Source of the DNA: Phormidium sp. SL48-SHIP
GTDB lineage: Bacteria; Cyanobacteriota; Cyanobacteriia; Cyanobacteriales; Geitlerinemataceae
NCBI GenBank assembly: GCA_004299065.1
Contig: SIHH01000005.1
Location: 1 to 51,285, forward strand
Reading direction: 5' to 3'
Length of the DNA: 51,285 nucleotides
Part shown: positions 17,132-25,692 of the stretch, piece by piece
Layout of the letters: the number at the start of each line of letters is the position of its first letter
Position numbering within the stretch: the stretch's first letter is position 1
Made by a program: the position numbers and the translations under genes
The notes under the pieces: generated by a model
The model's database searches: none
The model's input: only the letters and a program-made list of their open reading frames with translations
What the model was told of the DNA's origin: nothing

Positions 17132-17653
17132 ATGGCTTACGCCACTTCTTCCAACTTCACCTCAACTCAAGCCAACGCACTCTCGACCGTCGAACCCACC
17201 TCCCTTGTTCCGGAAGTGTCGGCTCGTATCCAACGCCTCACCACAGATGACCAGTTGGCACTCCTGTGGTTTATCTATCTCGAAATGGGTAAATCCATCA
17301 CCCCCGCCGCTCCTGGGGCTGCCCGTCTTCAGCTTGCTGAAGGCCTCCTGGCCCAAGTCAAAGCCCTCAGTCCCGAGGAGCAGATGAGCTTCATGCGCGA
17401 TCTCGTCGCCAAACGCAACAGCCCTCTCAGCCGCGCCTATGGGGTCTTCAACGCCAACACCAAACTCGGGTTCTGGTACTGTCTGGCCCAAGGTATGGAT
17501 GAGGGAACCGTCGTGCGCGTCCCCCAAAGCTACAAACCCTCTCGTCCGGTTAAAGACTTGCTCAATGTCCTGATGACTCAGGCCAACTTCAGCCAACAAA
17601 TCACCATTCTGCGTAACGCCGTGGTGAACATGGGCTTTGATGCGCTCCGCTAG
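17132..17653 (+). CDS. Helical carotenoid protein (HCP), OCP N-terminal-domain paralogue
   Basis: 173 aa, all-helical, equal to the N-terminal domain of the orange carotenoid protein with no C-terminal NTF2 domain. Carotenoid-tunnel residues are kept: Trp46 and Tyr49 in LLWFIYLEMGK, and Trp115 in GFWYCLAQGM. Family knowledge: HCPs bind a xanthophyll such as canthaxanthin; members quench phycobilisomes or singlet oxygen. The gene next downstream encodes the matching C-terminal-domain homologue, the arrangement seen for the HCP4-type gene in Anabaena, so an HCP4-like identity is inferred from synteny only. A terminator-like hairpin lies between the two. The full-length OCP gene is not in this window. 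Confidence 0.95.
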   Translation: MAYATSSNFTSTQANALSTVEPTSLVPEVSARIQRLTTDDQLALLWFIYLEMGKSITPAAPGAARLQLAEGLLAQVKALSPEEQMSFMRDLVAKRNSPLSRAYGVFNANTKLGFWYCLAQGMDEGTVVRVPQSYKPSRPVKDLLNVLMTQANFSQQITILRNAVVNMGFDALR

Positions 17654-17696
17654 AGTCCCCTAGGACAACACCAAACCCTAATCCTGAATCGAAACA

Positions 17697-17740
17697 GCGG
17701 AGTGGAGGTCAACTCAACCCCTTTACTCCGCCTTCTTTTT
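17697..17740 (+). terminator. Terminator-like hairpin between HCP and CTDH genes
   Basis: GCGGAGTGGAGG at 17697-17708 pairs with CCTTTACTCCGC at 17720-17731 (12 pairs, two of them G-U) around an 11-base loop, followed by CTTCTTTTT. It is a good rho-independent terminator positioned after HCP and 32 bases before the CTDH start, so CTDH needs read-through, processing or its own promoter. Confidence 0.75.
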
Positions 17741-17771
17741 AGACTCATCGAAGTCAATTATGAGGTCAATC

Positions 17772-18182
17772 ATGACAACCACGACCTATCAGATCCCCAT
17801 TCTGCCCGAGCTAAATGTCCCTGTCGTGATGGGGTATTTCCAGTCTCTCAATGCTGGAGACTGTTCGCAGACGGCTCAATACTTTGCCCCTTACGGCGAA
17901 CTGCACCCACCCTTCCAAGGGGGAATTGTCGGTGTTGACGCCATCAAGGGCTATCTCGAAGCCGAAGCCCAAAGCCTAACCTGTTTCCCTGAACAGGCCA
18001 CGGTGCAAACCGCCAGCGATGGCTGTCAGCTTGTGCAAGTTCAGGGCCATGTCAAAACCCCTTACTTCTCGGTCCCCGTGGCTTGGACGTTTAACCTCAA
18101 CAGCGAATCTCAAATTGAACGGGTTGAGATTCGTCTGTTAGCCTCTCCCCAGCAACTGCTGGAGTTGCAACAGTTCAGCTAG
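17772..18182 (+). CDS. OCP C-terminal-domain homologue (CTDH), NTF2-like carotenoid carrier
   Basis: 136 aa, NTF2-like fold equal to the OCP C-terminal domain. The ATG at 17772 has GAGG six bases upstream; an ATG at 17760 is less likely. Trp105 in VPVAWTF aligns with the carotenoid-contacting Trp288 of OCP; Tyr98 replaces the other tunnel Trp (PYF in place of PWF). It ends LLASPQQLLELQQFS, like the OCP tail. Cysteines at 31, 71 and 85 could support disulfide-linked dimers, as reported for some CTDHs. CTDH takes carotenoid from membranes and hands it to apo-HCP; together they can reconstitute an OCP-like complex. Confidence 0.93.
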   Translation: MTTTTYQIPILPELNVPVVMGYFQSLNAGDCSQTAQYFAPYGELHPPFQGGIVGVDAIKGYLEAEAQSLTCFPEQATVQTASDGCQLVQVQGHVKTPYFSVPVAWTFNLNSESQIERVEIRLLASPQQLLELQQFS

Positions 18183-18198
18183 AGTCTCCAGCTAACCC

Positions 18199-18636
18199 CT
18201 AGACGGCGACAGAGTGGAGGAACATCTGTTCCATCCACTCTCGTCCTAAGTCCACATCCTTGGCGGAACATTGCCAGTCGGGATGGGCGGTCATGAGTAA
18301 ACTTTCTAAGGTTTCGTGATCAAATAGATGCCAGACTGGGGCGTTTTTGTAGGTGGTGGCGATCGCATAACAGTTACTGCTAATGCAATAAATGCGGGGC
18401 GCGTCCACAATGCGACCTAATTCCAGACTATCCCCCGGTTGCAACCCCCGAAACCGCAAAATGGTCTGTTTGAAGTGATCAAAATCCGCTGGGGATAACC
18501 CCGGAACCGTCGTACACCAGTCTTGATCCCCATTGACCCATAACCAATACCGTCGGTTGGGATCAATTCCCCGTAACCAAGGCTGTTCATCATCGAGGCG
18601 ATAGCGGGGGGCGAGGGGAAAATGGGCGTTTATCAT
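18199..18636 (-). CDS. Conserved hypothetical protein (145 aa)
   Basis: Soluble alpha/beta protein beginning MINAHFPLAPRYRLDDEQPWLRG, with YWLWVNGDQDWCTTVPGLSPADF and YCISSNCYAIATTYKNAPVWHLFDHETLESLL. Rich in Trp, Cys and His. No domain recognised, no signal peptide or membrane segment. Convergent with CTDH, 16 bases apart. Probably cyanobacterial; function unknown. Confidence 0.7.
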   Translation of the reverse strand: MINAHFPLAPRYRLDDEQPWLRGIDPNRRYWLWVNGDQDWCTTVPGLSPADFDHFKQTILRFRGLQPGDSLELGRIVDAPRIYCISSNCYAIATTYKNAPVWHLFDHETLESLLMTAHPDWQCSAKDVDLGREWMEQMFLHSVAV

Positions 18637-18739
18637 GGGGATGACTGTTAGCTAGGCTACATTAACCAATTTGTCAAGTGATCCCCAAGCTTGTCAATTT
18701 AACGTTGAAAATCTTATAGATTATATGTATTTATGTAAC

Positions 18740-18771
18740 ATCGGGGGCGGCCTCACAGGGCTGTCCCCGAT
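18740..18771. terminator. Hairpin after cysS
   Basis: ATCGGGG at 18740-18746 pairs with CCCCGAT at 18765-18771; internal GGCC/GGCT segments can extend the stem. It lies five bases after the cysS stop. On the minus strand the following sequence is A/T-rich but without a clean T-run; on the plus strand it is followed by TTGTTT. Confidence 0.6.
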
Positions 18772-18775
18772 TTGT

Positions 18776-20212
18776 TTAGCCTGAACCGCGAATAAAGGTC
18801 GTTCCGCCAGGCTGATCGACCAGCGTTACATTCTGACGCTTCAACTCCTCCCGAATGCGATCGGCTTCACTAAAGTTTTTCGCCTTGCGGGCCGCCTGTC
18901 GTTCCTCAATCAAGGTCTGAATCGCCGCATCACTTAAACCATCGAGTCCAGAAGACTCCTCGGGGCTAGATTCCAATCCTAAGACCGCCGCTAACTCCAC
19001 TAACGTGGTCCATTGTCGTTGCAGGTGTTGCGAGTCCTCCGAGATCTCACCAGCATGGGCCAAGATATTTCCCACCCGGCGTAACTCCTTGGCTAACTCA
19101 AACACCACCGCCAAGCCGCCCGAGGTATTAAAATCATCATCCATCGCCGTTTGGAAGGAGGCTTTAACCTGGGGAAGCGACTCAATGGGGGCGTCACTGG
19201 GCCAATTGAGTTGTTTCCCGAAGCGATCGCCAAACCGCAGGCCATCCTCAAGCGTCGCCCAGCTATTCTCAGCCGAGGCGATCGCCTCATCCGTGAAGTC
19301 CAACGGCTTACGATATTGGGCCTGAAGCACAAACAGCCGCAACACCATCGGGTCAATCTGCGTTAACAACTCGCGAATGGTGGTGAAATTGCCCAAAGAC
19401 TTGGACATCTTCTCCCCATTGACGCGAACCATACCGTTATGAGTCCAGTATTTAGCCAAAGGTTGACCGTGAGCGCCCTCGGATTGGGCAATTTCGTTCT
19501 CATGGTGAGGAAAAACCAAATCCCCACCACCGCCATGAATATCAATCGTCTCGCCAAGCTGTGAACGAATCATGGCCGAACATTCAATATGCCAACCAGG
19601 ACGACCTCGACCCCAGGGCGAGTTCCAGCCAGGTTCGTCCTCTTGGCTACCTTTCCACAAGGCAAAATCGAAGGGATGGCGTTTGCGGTCATCGGCACTC
19701 ACGCGACCACTCGCCCCTGACTGCATATCCTCAGGTTTGCGTCCTGAGAGTTTACCGTAACTCGGGAAGCGTTCGACACTGTAATAGACATCCCCGGCTG
19801 CTGCATAGGCGAGATCGCGATCGATCAGAGTTTGGATGAGGTCACAGATTTCGGGGATATGGTCCGTGACGCGGGGATAATCATCGGCATCGGCCACATT
19901 GAGTTGGCGGATATCCCGGAAATAGGCCTCGATATATTGCCGCGAAATCTCCGCCATAGACACGCCGCGTTCCTTGGCCCGTTTGAGGATTTTGTCGTCA
20001 ATGTCGGTGAAGTTTTGCAGATAGCGAACACGATAGCCGCGCCATTGCAGATACCGACGCACCGTATCCCAGACAATATAGGAGCGTGCATGACCCAGGT
20101 GGCAGTCGTCATAGACGGTGACACCACAGCAGTACATTTTGACCTCGCCGGGAACTGTCGGTTCAAAGGGTTCTTTGGTCCGGGTTTGAGTGTTGTAAAT
20201 GCTGAGGGTCAT
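18776..20212 (-). CDS. cysS: Cysteinyl-tRNA synthetase
   Basis: Charges tRNA-Cys with cysteine. 478 aa from the ATG at 20212 (MTLSIYNTQTRTKEPF); a TTG nine bases earlier is less likely. Class I signatures are HLGH at 38-41 (HIGH) and KMSKS near 270. Zinc-binding Cys28 is in KMYCCGVTVYDDCHLGHAR; later zinc ligands are in GWHIECSAM and HHENE. Normal length; stand-alone. Confidence 0.97.
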   Translation of the reverse strand: MTLSIYNTQTRTKEPFEPTVPGEVKMYCCGVTVYDDCHLGHARSYIVWDTVRRYLQWRGYRVRYLQNFTDIDDKILKRAKERGVSMAEISRQYIEAYFRDIRQLNVADADDYPRVTDHIPEICDLIQTLIDRDLAYAAAGDVYYSVERFPSYGKLSGRKPEDMQSGASGRVSADDRKRHPFDFALWKGSQEDEPGWNSPWGRGRPGWHIECSAMIRSQLGETIDIHGGGGDLVFPHHENEIAQSEGAHGQPLAKYWTHNGMVRVNGEKMSKSLGNFTTIRELLTQIDPMVLRLFVLQAQYRKPLDFTDEAIASAENSWATLEDGLRFGDRFGKQLNWPSDAPIESLPQVKASFQTAMDDDFNTSGGLAVVFELAKELRRVGNILAHAGEISEDSQHLQRQWTTLVELAAVLGLESSPEESSGLDGLSDAAIQTLIEERQAARKAKNFSEADRIREELKRQNVTLVDQPGGTTFIRGSG

Positions 20213-20267
20213 TGGGGGCAAGCGGGTTGCATGAGTAAAGGTCTGAATGGTTTTAGTTTAGCGGATT

Positions 20268-20331
20268 GGGGGAGGAGGGGGGGGAAGGGAATAGGGAATA
20301 GGGAACACCGGAACTGGGAATAGGGAACAGG
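20268..20331. repeat. STRR-type composite repeat, copy D
   Basis: Consists of GGGAATAGGGAATAGGGAA, CACCGGAACTGG and GGGAATAGGGAACAGG modules, ending at the stop codon of selO. Heptad GGCAAGA units are absent from this copy. It fills the gap between selO (3' end) and cysS (5' end). Confidence 0.65.
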
Positions 20332-21777
20332 TTAGGCCCAGATGCGATCGAGGAGATCGTAGAAGGGTTGCCAATCATCGGCAGTGGTGATGGGGTCCCA
20401 AATGGCTTCAATTTCGGGACGGACGGGGATCAGGTTGGGGTTGGCGGCAGCGATCCGGGTTTGAATCTCTGTCAGTTCGCTGTTGGAGTAGGCTTGTAGG
20501 AGGCGATGATAAACACCAGTCCAGGGTTGGAGAACTTGGGGGGGATCGGCTTTGGCAAAGATGGCGTTTTGGTCATCTCGCCATTGGGGGGAGAATTGTT
20601 GACGCAGTTGGCTGAAGAAGTCATGATAGCCGACGTCGTTCTCTTGCAACAGTTCTACGGTGAGTTGGACCAGTTCTCGGCCCTCGGCTTCGTTGATATC
20701 AACCAATCCTAGGCGGCGTAGCATTCCTTGACGGTAATGTTGTTCGTAGTGGCGATCGAAGTCACTGAGGGCCTCGGTCATGGCTTCGGGGGTTAAGTCG
20801 GGGGTTACGCCGGCGAGGGGTTGTTGGAGGAGTTCTAGGTTGAGTTTACAAACTAAGGGCTGGTTGCCGTAGCTGTAACGGCCGTAATAGTCGAAATAGG
20901 CGGCGGTGAATTTGGGATCGTAGCTGGGGATGAAGGCGTAGGGGCCATAGTCGAAGCTTTCCCCAGTGATGGACATATTGTCGGTGTTGAGAACCGCATG
21001 ACAGAAGCCAGCCACCATCCATTGGGCCGCGAGTTTGGCGGTGCGATGGACGAGATCTTGGTAAAACTGAAGGGAGGCGTTGGGTTGGCGGCGATCGATG
21101 TGAGGATAGTAGATCTCAATTACGTGATCGAGGAGGGTTTTGCTGAGATCTTTGCGGCGTAGGTAATGGAGGCGTTCAAAGGTGCCAAAGCGAATATGAG
21201 ACTGACTCAGTCGTACCATGATGCAGGACCGAGTGGGGGAGGGTTCGTCTCCCCGCCAGAGTTGTTCGCCGGTTTCGATGACGGTCAGACAGCCGGAGGT
21301 GTTCACTCCGAGACGGGCCAGGGTTTCTGAGGCGATGACTTCTCGCACTCCTCCTTTGAGGGTGAGGCGGCCATCTCCTCCTCGTGAATAGGGGGTTCTG
21401 CCACTTCCTTTGGTGCCAAAATCGTAGAGTTGGCCGTCGGTTCCTCGTACTTGTCCGTAGAGAAATCCTCGCCCATCGCCGAGTCGAGGGTTATACTCGC
21501 CAAATTGGTAGCCATGGTAACAGAGGGCAAGACAGGGGGCTGAGCCGCGAAATTTTGCGAAATATTCGATAAAATGGTCGTCAGACACCTGTTTGGGGTC
21601 AAGTCCGACCTTGGGAAGCAGGCGATCGCCGCGAAAGCGTAAGATATGGGTGGGAAAGTCCGCTGCTTCGACTCGGTCGTAGTAGTCGTCTCCCAAGGCT
21701 TCCAAGGCAGTTTCATACTCTAAGTTGAGAAACGGATTATGAGATAGATGGGACTGCGAACTTTCAGAAACGGTCAT
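20332..21777 (-). CDS. selO: Protein adenylyltransferase SelO (YdiU family)
   Basis: Pseudokinase-fold enzyme that transfers AMP from ATP to Ser, Thr or Tyr of proteins; bacterial members are linked to redox homeostasis and S-glutathionylation. 481 aa, the usual length for bacterial SelO. Family blocks seen: [59 protein letters not shown] and [27 protein letters not shown], which holds the catalytic and metal-binding Asn/Asp residues. The C-terminus has no selenocysteine-type signal. ATG at 21777. Upstream of cysS in the same direction but separated by repeat D. Confidence 0.93.
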   Translation of the reverse strand: MTVSESSQSHLSHNPFLNLEYETALEALGDDYYDRVEAADFPTHILRFRGDRLLPKVGLDPKQVSDDHFIEYFAKFRGSAPCLALCYHGYQFGEYNPRLGDGRGFLYGQVRGTDGQLYDFGTKGSGRTPYSRGGDGRLTLKGGVREVIASETLARLGVNTSGCLTVIETGEQLWRGDEPSPTRSCIMVRLSQSHIRFGTFERLHYLRRKDLSKTLLDHVIEIYYPHIDRRQPNASLQFYQDLVHRTAKLAAQWMVAGFCHAVLNTDNMSITGESFDYGPYAFIPSYDPKFTAAYFDYYGRYSYGNQPLVCKLNLELLQQPLAGVTPDLTPEAMTEALSDFDRHYEQHYRQGMLRRLGLVDINEAEGRELVQLTVELLQENDVGYHDFFSQLRQQFSPQWRDDQNAIFAKADPPQVLQPWTGVYHRLLQAYSNSELTEIQTRIAAANPNLIPVRPEIEAIWDPITTADDWQPFYDLLDRIWA

Positions 21778-22007
21778 TCGGTAAGATATCGTGAAATTAG
21801 TTGGGACGGCTGCGTCCGTGAACGCACAGTTGCGCTTTCATTCTCGCAAACTTTGTTCAATGGATGCAAGCGAATTTTGTGACTGGTTTTGGGTATCGCT
21901 TCAATCCCGTCCGCCACGTGAACTGAGGAATGGCTGATGTTTGTGAGATGCGGTGAAGGCCTCGGCCATTTTTTTGACCTTATTTTTTAGTCTGAATTAC
22001 TCAAACA

Positions 22008-23108
22008 ATGCTAGATTATCTACCTGAATATTTGCCAAACACGTTGGATCTCAATGAGCTATTTCAATGGAGTTCAATGGTTGTTGGGGCGGGACTGACC
22101 TTAGTCCTAATTTTTGTCCTGCGTCCCATTGTTAATTTTTTGAGTCGCCCGCAAGAAAATTCATCTCAATTGTCCAGGCTTTATCAGGTTTTGTTGCAGC
22201 CGAATTTACAGCTTTTGGGGATTGTTCTGAGTTTAGGGACGTTGGAGTTTGCGGCGTTACGGTTTGAGGTTAGACCTTGGCTAGAAACTCCCTTAAGTCT
22301 GGCATTAACGGTGGCGATCGCCTGGTTTTTATCTCGGGTTGCGGCTCAGCTTTTTGATGTCTATTTGCTGGACATTGTTCTCAGGAAAGGCAGCAAAATC
22401 AATGAACTTTTAAATCTCGGAAAGCTGGTTTCTAATCTGGTGATTATTGTTGCCAGTATTTTTGTTTTTGCCCAAACCCATCAAGTCAATTTACTGGGAT
22501 TACTAGCAAGCTTGGGAATTGGGGGTTTAGCCGTTGCCTTCGCCGCCCAAAAAACTCTGGAACAAATTTTAGGCGGAATTGTATTATATCTCGACAAACC
22601 CTTTACCATTGACGATTATGTTGGACTCCCCGACGGGACATTCGGACGAGTTGAATCCATTGGCTTACGCTCAACCAAAATCCGCTGTTCTGGCAAAGGA
22701 ACCTTAATGATTATCCCAAACGGGAATCTCACCCAAATGACGGTGGAAAACTTCACCGGCGGTAAAAAAGTGATGGCGATTCTCTACCTCAACTTTGAAC
22801 AAGAGATCCCCGAAGATGAGCGAGCCTTAATTCGTCAAGTGATTATCCGAGGAACCTCTGACATTTTTGGCATTGATTCTCGTAATACAGATGTCACATT
22901 CAAGTCAATACGAGAAAAAAGTAGCCCCATCAAAACTCAAGCCCAAACCACCTTTTTTATCCTGGGTTCAGGAAGCGTCTCGATGGAAATTCGCCGTCAA
23001 GTCCTCGATGTTGCCAACCAAAAAATCGCCAAACAACTGAAAGAGTACGGTGTTATTTTTGATATTGATGAGCCAACGATTTATGTTGATTCTCCCATCA
23101 CAATTTAA
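22008..23108 (+). CDS. MscS-family mechanosensitive channel, copy 1
   Basis: 366 aa. Hydrophobic segments near 25-45, 62-82, 95-115 and 137-155, then the pore helix LLASLGIGGLAVAFAAQKTLEQILGGIVLYLDKPFTIDDYV (about 163-203). The MscS beta-domain follows: GTFGRVESIGLRSTKIRCSGKGTLMIIPNGNL, then an alpha/beta C-terminal domain ending EPTIYVDSPITI. Releases osmolytes during hypo-osmotic shock. A second, clearly homologous gene follows after 110 bases, so this is a tandem duplication. Fewer HIP1 sites than the surrounding genes. Confidence 0.92.
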   Translation: MLDYLPEYLPNTLDLNELFQWSSMVVGAGLTLVLIFVLRPIVNFLSRPQENSSQLSRLYQVLLQPNLQLLGIVLSLGTLEFAALRFEVRPWLETPLSLALTVAIAWFLSRVAAQLFDVYLLDIVLRKGSKINELLNLGKLVSNLVIIVASIFVFAQTHQVNLLGLLASLGIGGLAVAFAAQKTLEQILGGIVLYLDKPFTIDDYVGLPDGTFGRVESIGLRSTKIRCSGKGTLMIIPNGNLTQMTVENFTGGKKVMAILYLNFEQEIPEDERALIRQVIIRGTSDIFGIDSRNTDVTFKSIREKSSPIKTQAQTTFFILGSGSVSMEIRRQVLDVANQKIAKQLKEYGVIFDIDEPTIYVDSPITI

Positions 23109-23155
23109 TATAAACATGAAGACCGTCCTGAATTCCCCCTAGTTTTAACCGAGCC

Positions 23156-23175
23156 ACCCTAGAGTTGTCTAGGGT
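23156..23175. other. Small palindrome between the MscS genes
   Basis: ACCCTAGA and TCTAGGGT form a perfect 8-bp stem with a four-base GTTG loop. No T-run follows, so it may be a weak terminator, an mRNA processing site or chance. Confidence 0.5.
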
Positions 23176-23218
23176 TAGCTAACCCGCTTCAATCACGACA
23201 ACGTCAAGCCTAACACCA

Positions 23219-24331
23219 ATGGATATTAGTAACGTTTTAGGACCCATTGAAACTGTAATTTCCTGGCTCGTAGAAGCCAATGTGCTACGTTTAATTATTT
23301 TTTTGGGATTTCTCTTAATCTCATTGCTACTCGGACAGTTTACTCCTCGCTTTGTTCGGTCTGTTATCCAACAGTTCTTGAGTGAATCAGCGGTTACAAC
23401 CTACGATAGCTTGATTGAGCCTGTTAAGCAGCCTCTTCAAGTGTCAGGGACATTGCTCTTGATTTATTGGTCATCCATTTGGCTCAAAGGCTATGAGATT
23501 TTTTATGAGTTTTTCATTCCACTTTTAGACTTTGCTATTATTGTGAGTATCGCTTGGCTGGCGTCAAGGATATTCCGTCAGATTGTGCGGATTTATGGAA
23601 TTGACCTCTTAAAAAAAATGGGGTTAGAGGTTGATGAATTGCTACTCGTTTTTGAGACAATTGCTAATTTAATTATTGGTCTATTAGCCGTTTTTGCCTT
23701 TGCTCAAACTCGTGATTTTGACCTATTTGCGCTCTTTGCGGGTTTAGGGATTGGTGGTTTGGCGGTGGTTGCTGCGTCTCAGCGGATTTTGGAGCAATTC
23801 CTCAGTACCGTGGTGTTATACCTCGATCGCCCTTTTATCCCCGGTGACTATATCCGCCTCAAAGATGGTCAACTCGGACGGGTTGAATCCATTGGTTTAC
23901 GCTCAACTAAAATCCGTACTTCAGCCAAAAGTACCTTATTTATTGTCCCGAACTCTATTTTGGTCAATGTCGAAGTCGAAAACCTAACGCGGGCCAAAAA
24001 AGTGATGTCGATGATTTATCTCGATTTTGCTAAACCTCTTGATGACCAAGATAAAGCTCTAGTGCGGGAAGTGGTCACCGAAAGCACCAACTCCGTGTTC
24101 GGGATTGACCCCGGAAGTACCAGTTTGAGTTTTAGCGAGAATGAAAATCGTCCAGGAACTCAGGCTCGGGTGACGTTCTTTATTTTAGGGTCTAATGAGA
24201 ACTCGATTCAATTACGCAAACGCCTGTTGGAGTTAGCCAATCAGACGATTTCTGGCAAACTGAGTCAGTTTGGGATTACCTTCTCGTCTCAGGAACCGAC
24301 GGTGTATGTGGAATCGCCAATTACGCTATAA
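23219..24331 (+). CDS. MscS-family mechanosensitive channel, copy 2
   Basis: 370 aa paralogue of the preceding gene with the same architecture: several hydrophobic segments, pore helix LFALFAGLGIGGLAVVAASQRILEQFLSTVVLYLDRPFIPGDYI, beta-domain GQLGRVESIGLRSTKIRTSAKSTLFIVPNSIL and the same ending EPTVYVESPITL. The membrane-proximal half has diverged more than the pore and beta domains, suggesting differing gating tension or partners. Begins ATGGATATTAG; runs directly toward the Tab2-like gene (29-base gap). Confidence 0.92.
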   Translation: MDISNVLGPIETVISWLVEANVLRLIIFLGFLLISLLLGQFTPRFVRSVIQQFLSESAVTTYDSLIEPVKQPLQVSGTLLLIYWSSIWLKGYEIFYEFFIPLLDFAIIVSIAWLASRIFRQIVRIYGIDLLKKMGLEVDELLLVFETIANLIIGLLAVFAFAQTRDFDLFALFAGLGIGGLAVVAASQRILEQFLSTVVLYLDRPFIPGDYIRLKDGQLGRVESIGLRSTKIRTSAKSTLFIVPNSILVNVEVENLTRAKKVMSMIYLDFAKPLDDQDKALVREVVTESTNSVFGIDPGSTSLSFSENENRPGTQARVTFFILGSNENSIQLRKRLLELANQTISGKLSQFGITFSSQEPTVYVESPITL

Positions 24332-24360
24332 AGAACTATGATTTGGAGTACCCGTTAATT

Positions 24361-25188
24361 ATGTCTGTTTGGCAACTCGATTTTTTCCGTCGTCCCCTGC
24401 GTAATGAGGAGGGAGAGGTGTTGTGGGAGTTACTGGGGTGCGATCGCGCCTTCGAGTTTCGTCTACAACGCTGGTGTCCTCAATCTCAGGCGAACTCCGA
24501 CTGGATTGTCGAACAGTTGCAAAGTCTCGATCGCCCCCTCCCAGACTGTTTAGCGACGTTTCGGCCCGAATCCCTGAGTTTAATCCGTGAGGCGGCTAAA
24601 AAACTGGGGATTCAGGCCCTGGCGACGCGACGGACCGAAACTCTCAAACGCTGGTTGTTGCAACGAGCCGAGTTATATCAGCAGCTTCAGGGCTATACAG
24701 CGGATGCGTATCAACCGCTGGCGGTTCCTCGTCCGGCCCCGGTTCCCGTGTCTGAACAGTTATGGGGCGATCGCTGGCGCTTTGCAACCCTTCCTGTGGC
24801 TGAGTTAGATAGTTTTGCGGCTCATCCGATGCGGGTGCGATCGCTCCCCCGAGAACTCCATCCCCTAGAATTAGGATTAGCCTCAACCCAGTCTCTTCCC
24901 GGCTTAGTCATTGATGGAGGACGACAATCGTTGCAATTAGCTCAATGGTTGGAGACGGTGACGCCTGTATCGGTCAATTATATCCCCGGAGCGCCTGACG
25001 GACTGATTTTAGAAGCGGGACTAGCGGATCGCTGGGTTCTGGCCACCTTTGATGATTCGGAAGTCCAAGCCGCTGCGCGACTCTATCATCAACGCCAACA
25101 GGAGGCGAAGGGACTGCATTTTCTCGTGATTCAGCCGGATGACTCGGGACGAACTTATACGGGATTGTGGCTGTTGCAACCGGCTTGA
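24361..25188 (+). CDS. Tab2/Atab2-family RNA-binding protein
   Basis: 275 aa from MSVWQLDFFRRPL; an upstream start at 24343 adds six residues. The family (formerly DUF1092) includes algal Tab2 and plant ATAB2, which bind mRNA and promote translation of photosystem I and II subunits. Typical blocks: DFFRRPLRNEEGEVLWELL, LATFRPESLSLIREAAKKLGIQ, PLPRELHPLELGLASTQSLPGLVIDGGR-like segments and the C-terminal YTGLWLLQ, which resembles the conserved end of the family. A role in photosystem biogenesis is inferred from eukaryotic members. Follows the second MscS gene closely, possibly co-transcribed by chance. Confidence 0.88.
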   Translation: MSVWQLDFFRRPLRNEEGEVLWELLGCDRAFEFRLQRWCPQSQANSDWIVEQLQSLDRPLPDCLATFRPESLSLIREAAKKLGIQALATRRTETLKRWLLQRAELYQQLQGYTADAYQPLAVPRPAPVPVSEQLWGDRWRFATLPVAELDSFAAHPMRVRSLPRELHPLELGLASTQSLPGLVIDGGRQSLQLAQWLETVTPVSVNYIPGAPDGLILEAGLADRWVLATFDDSEVQAAARLYHQRQQEAKGLHFLVIQPDDSGRTYTGLWLLQPA

Positions 25189-25219
25189 GGTTCACAACCC
25201 GTCACGATGGCTTGACGAC

Positions 25220-25426
25220 TTAATTATCCATGATCCAAATATGACCCTCGTGAATTCCGTCGAAGACGCGGTCAACGAGGGTTTGTTCGCGCCGTCCGAA
25301 GTAGGAGCGGTTGCTGAGGATGTGATTGAGTAGATGGCGATCGAGGGGGGTGATTTGGCGAAACGTGCAGATCCGCTCAACCACGTTTTCGAGAGAATAA
25401 CTCGGGGTGGGAGGGGCAAAAGACAT
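25220..25426 (-). CDS. Small conserved cyanobacterial protein (68 aa)
   Basis: From ATG at 25426: MSFAPPTPSYSLENVVERIC, then FRQITPLDRHLLNHILSNRSYFGRREQTLVDRVFDGIHEGHIWIMDN. The pattern of a helical domain ending in an RVFDGIxxGxIxVxD tail recurs in small cyanobacterial hypothetical proteins. Soluble. Function unknown. Longer in-frame readings to 25624 are not plausible. Confidence 0.7.
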   Translation of the reverse strand: MSFAPPTPSYSLENVVERICTFRQITPLDRHLLNHILSNRSYFGRREQTLVDRVFDGIHEGHIWIMDN

Positions 25427-25622
25427 CGTTTTTAAAGATTGTGTGAAGCCTACGCTCCAATTATAACTTTGTATATAAAGATTATGTAAAGTTACCGCGT
25501 GATTATTGACACAAGTACGTGTGATAGTGTAGTAATTTGTTGGTGATTTAGATCGTTGACAAATTGTCAATGTTTTTGCTAAGGACGCTATAGCAATCTC
25601 GATCGATTTGGCTAAACCGGCC

Positions 25623-25650
25623 AAAAAAAATCCCCAGTCAAAGATGGGGA
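25623..25650 (-). terminator. Rho-independent terminator of the HTH gene
   Basis: On the minus strand TCCCCA and TGGGGA (25631-25636 with 25645-25650) form a stem with an eight-base loop, followed by eight T residues (plus-strand A run 25623-25630). It lies 40 bases after the stop of the gene at 25693. Confidence 0.8.
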
Positions 25651-25692
25651 AATCGGGGATGGATTCAGGCTTAGGGGCGATCGCCGTGGCGG

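Noticed and set aside
17132-18182. HCP and CTDH as one OCP gene broken by a mutation
   Set aside because: Each has its own start and complete domain ends; CTDH has a ribosome binding site, a terminator-like hairpin separates them, and tandem HCP-CTDH pairs are known in other cyanobacteria.
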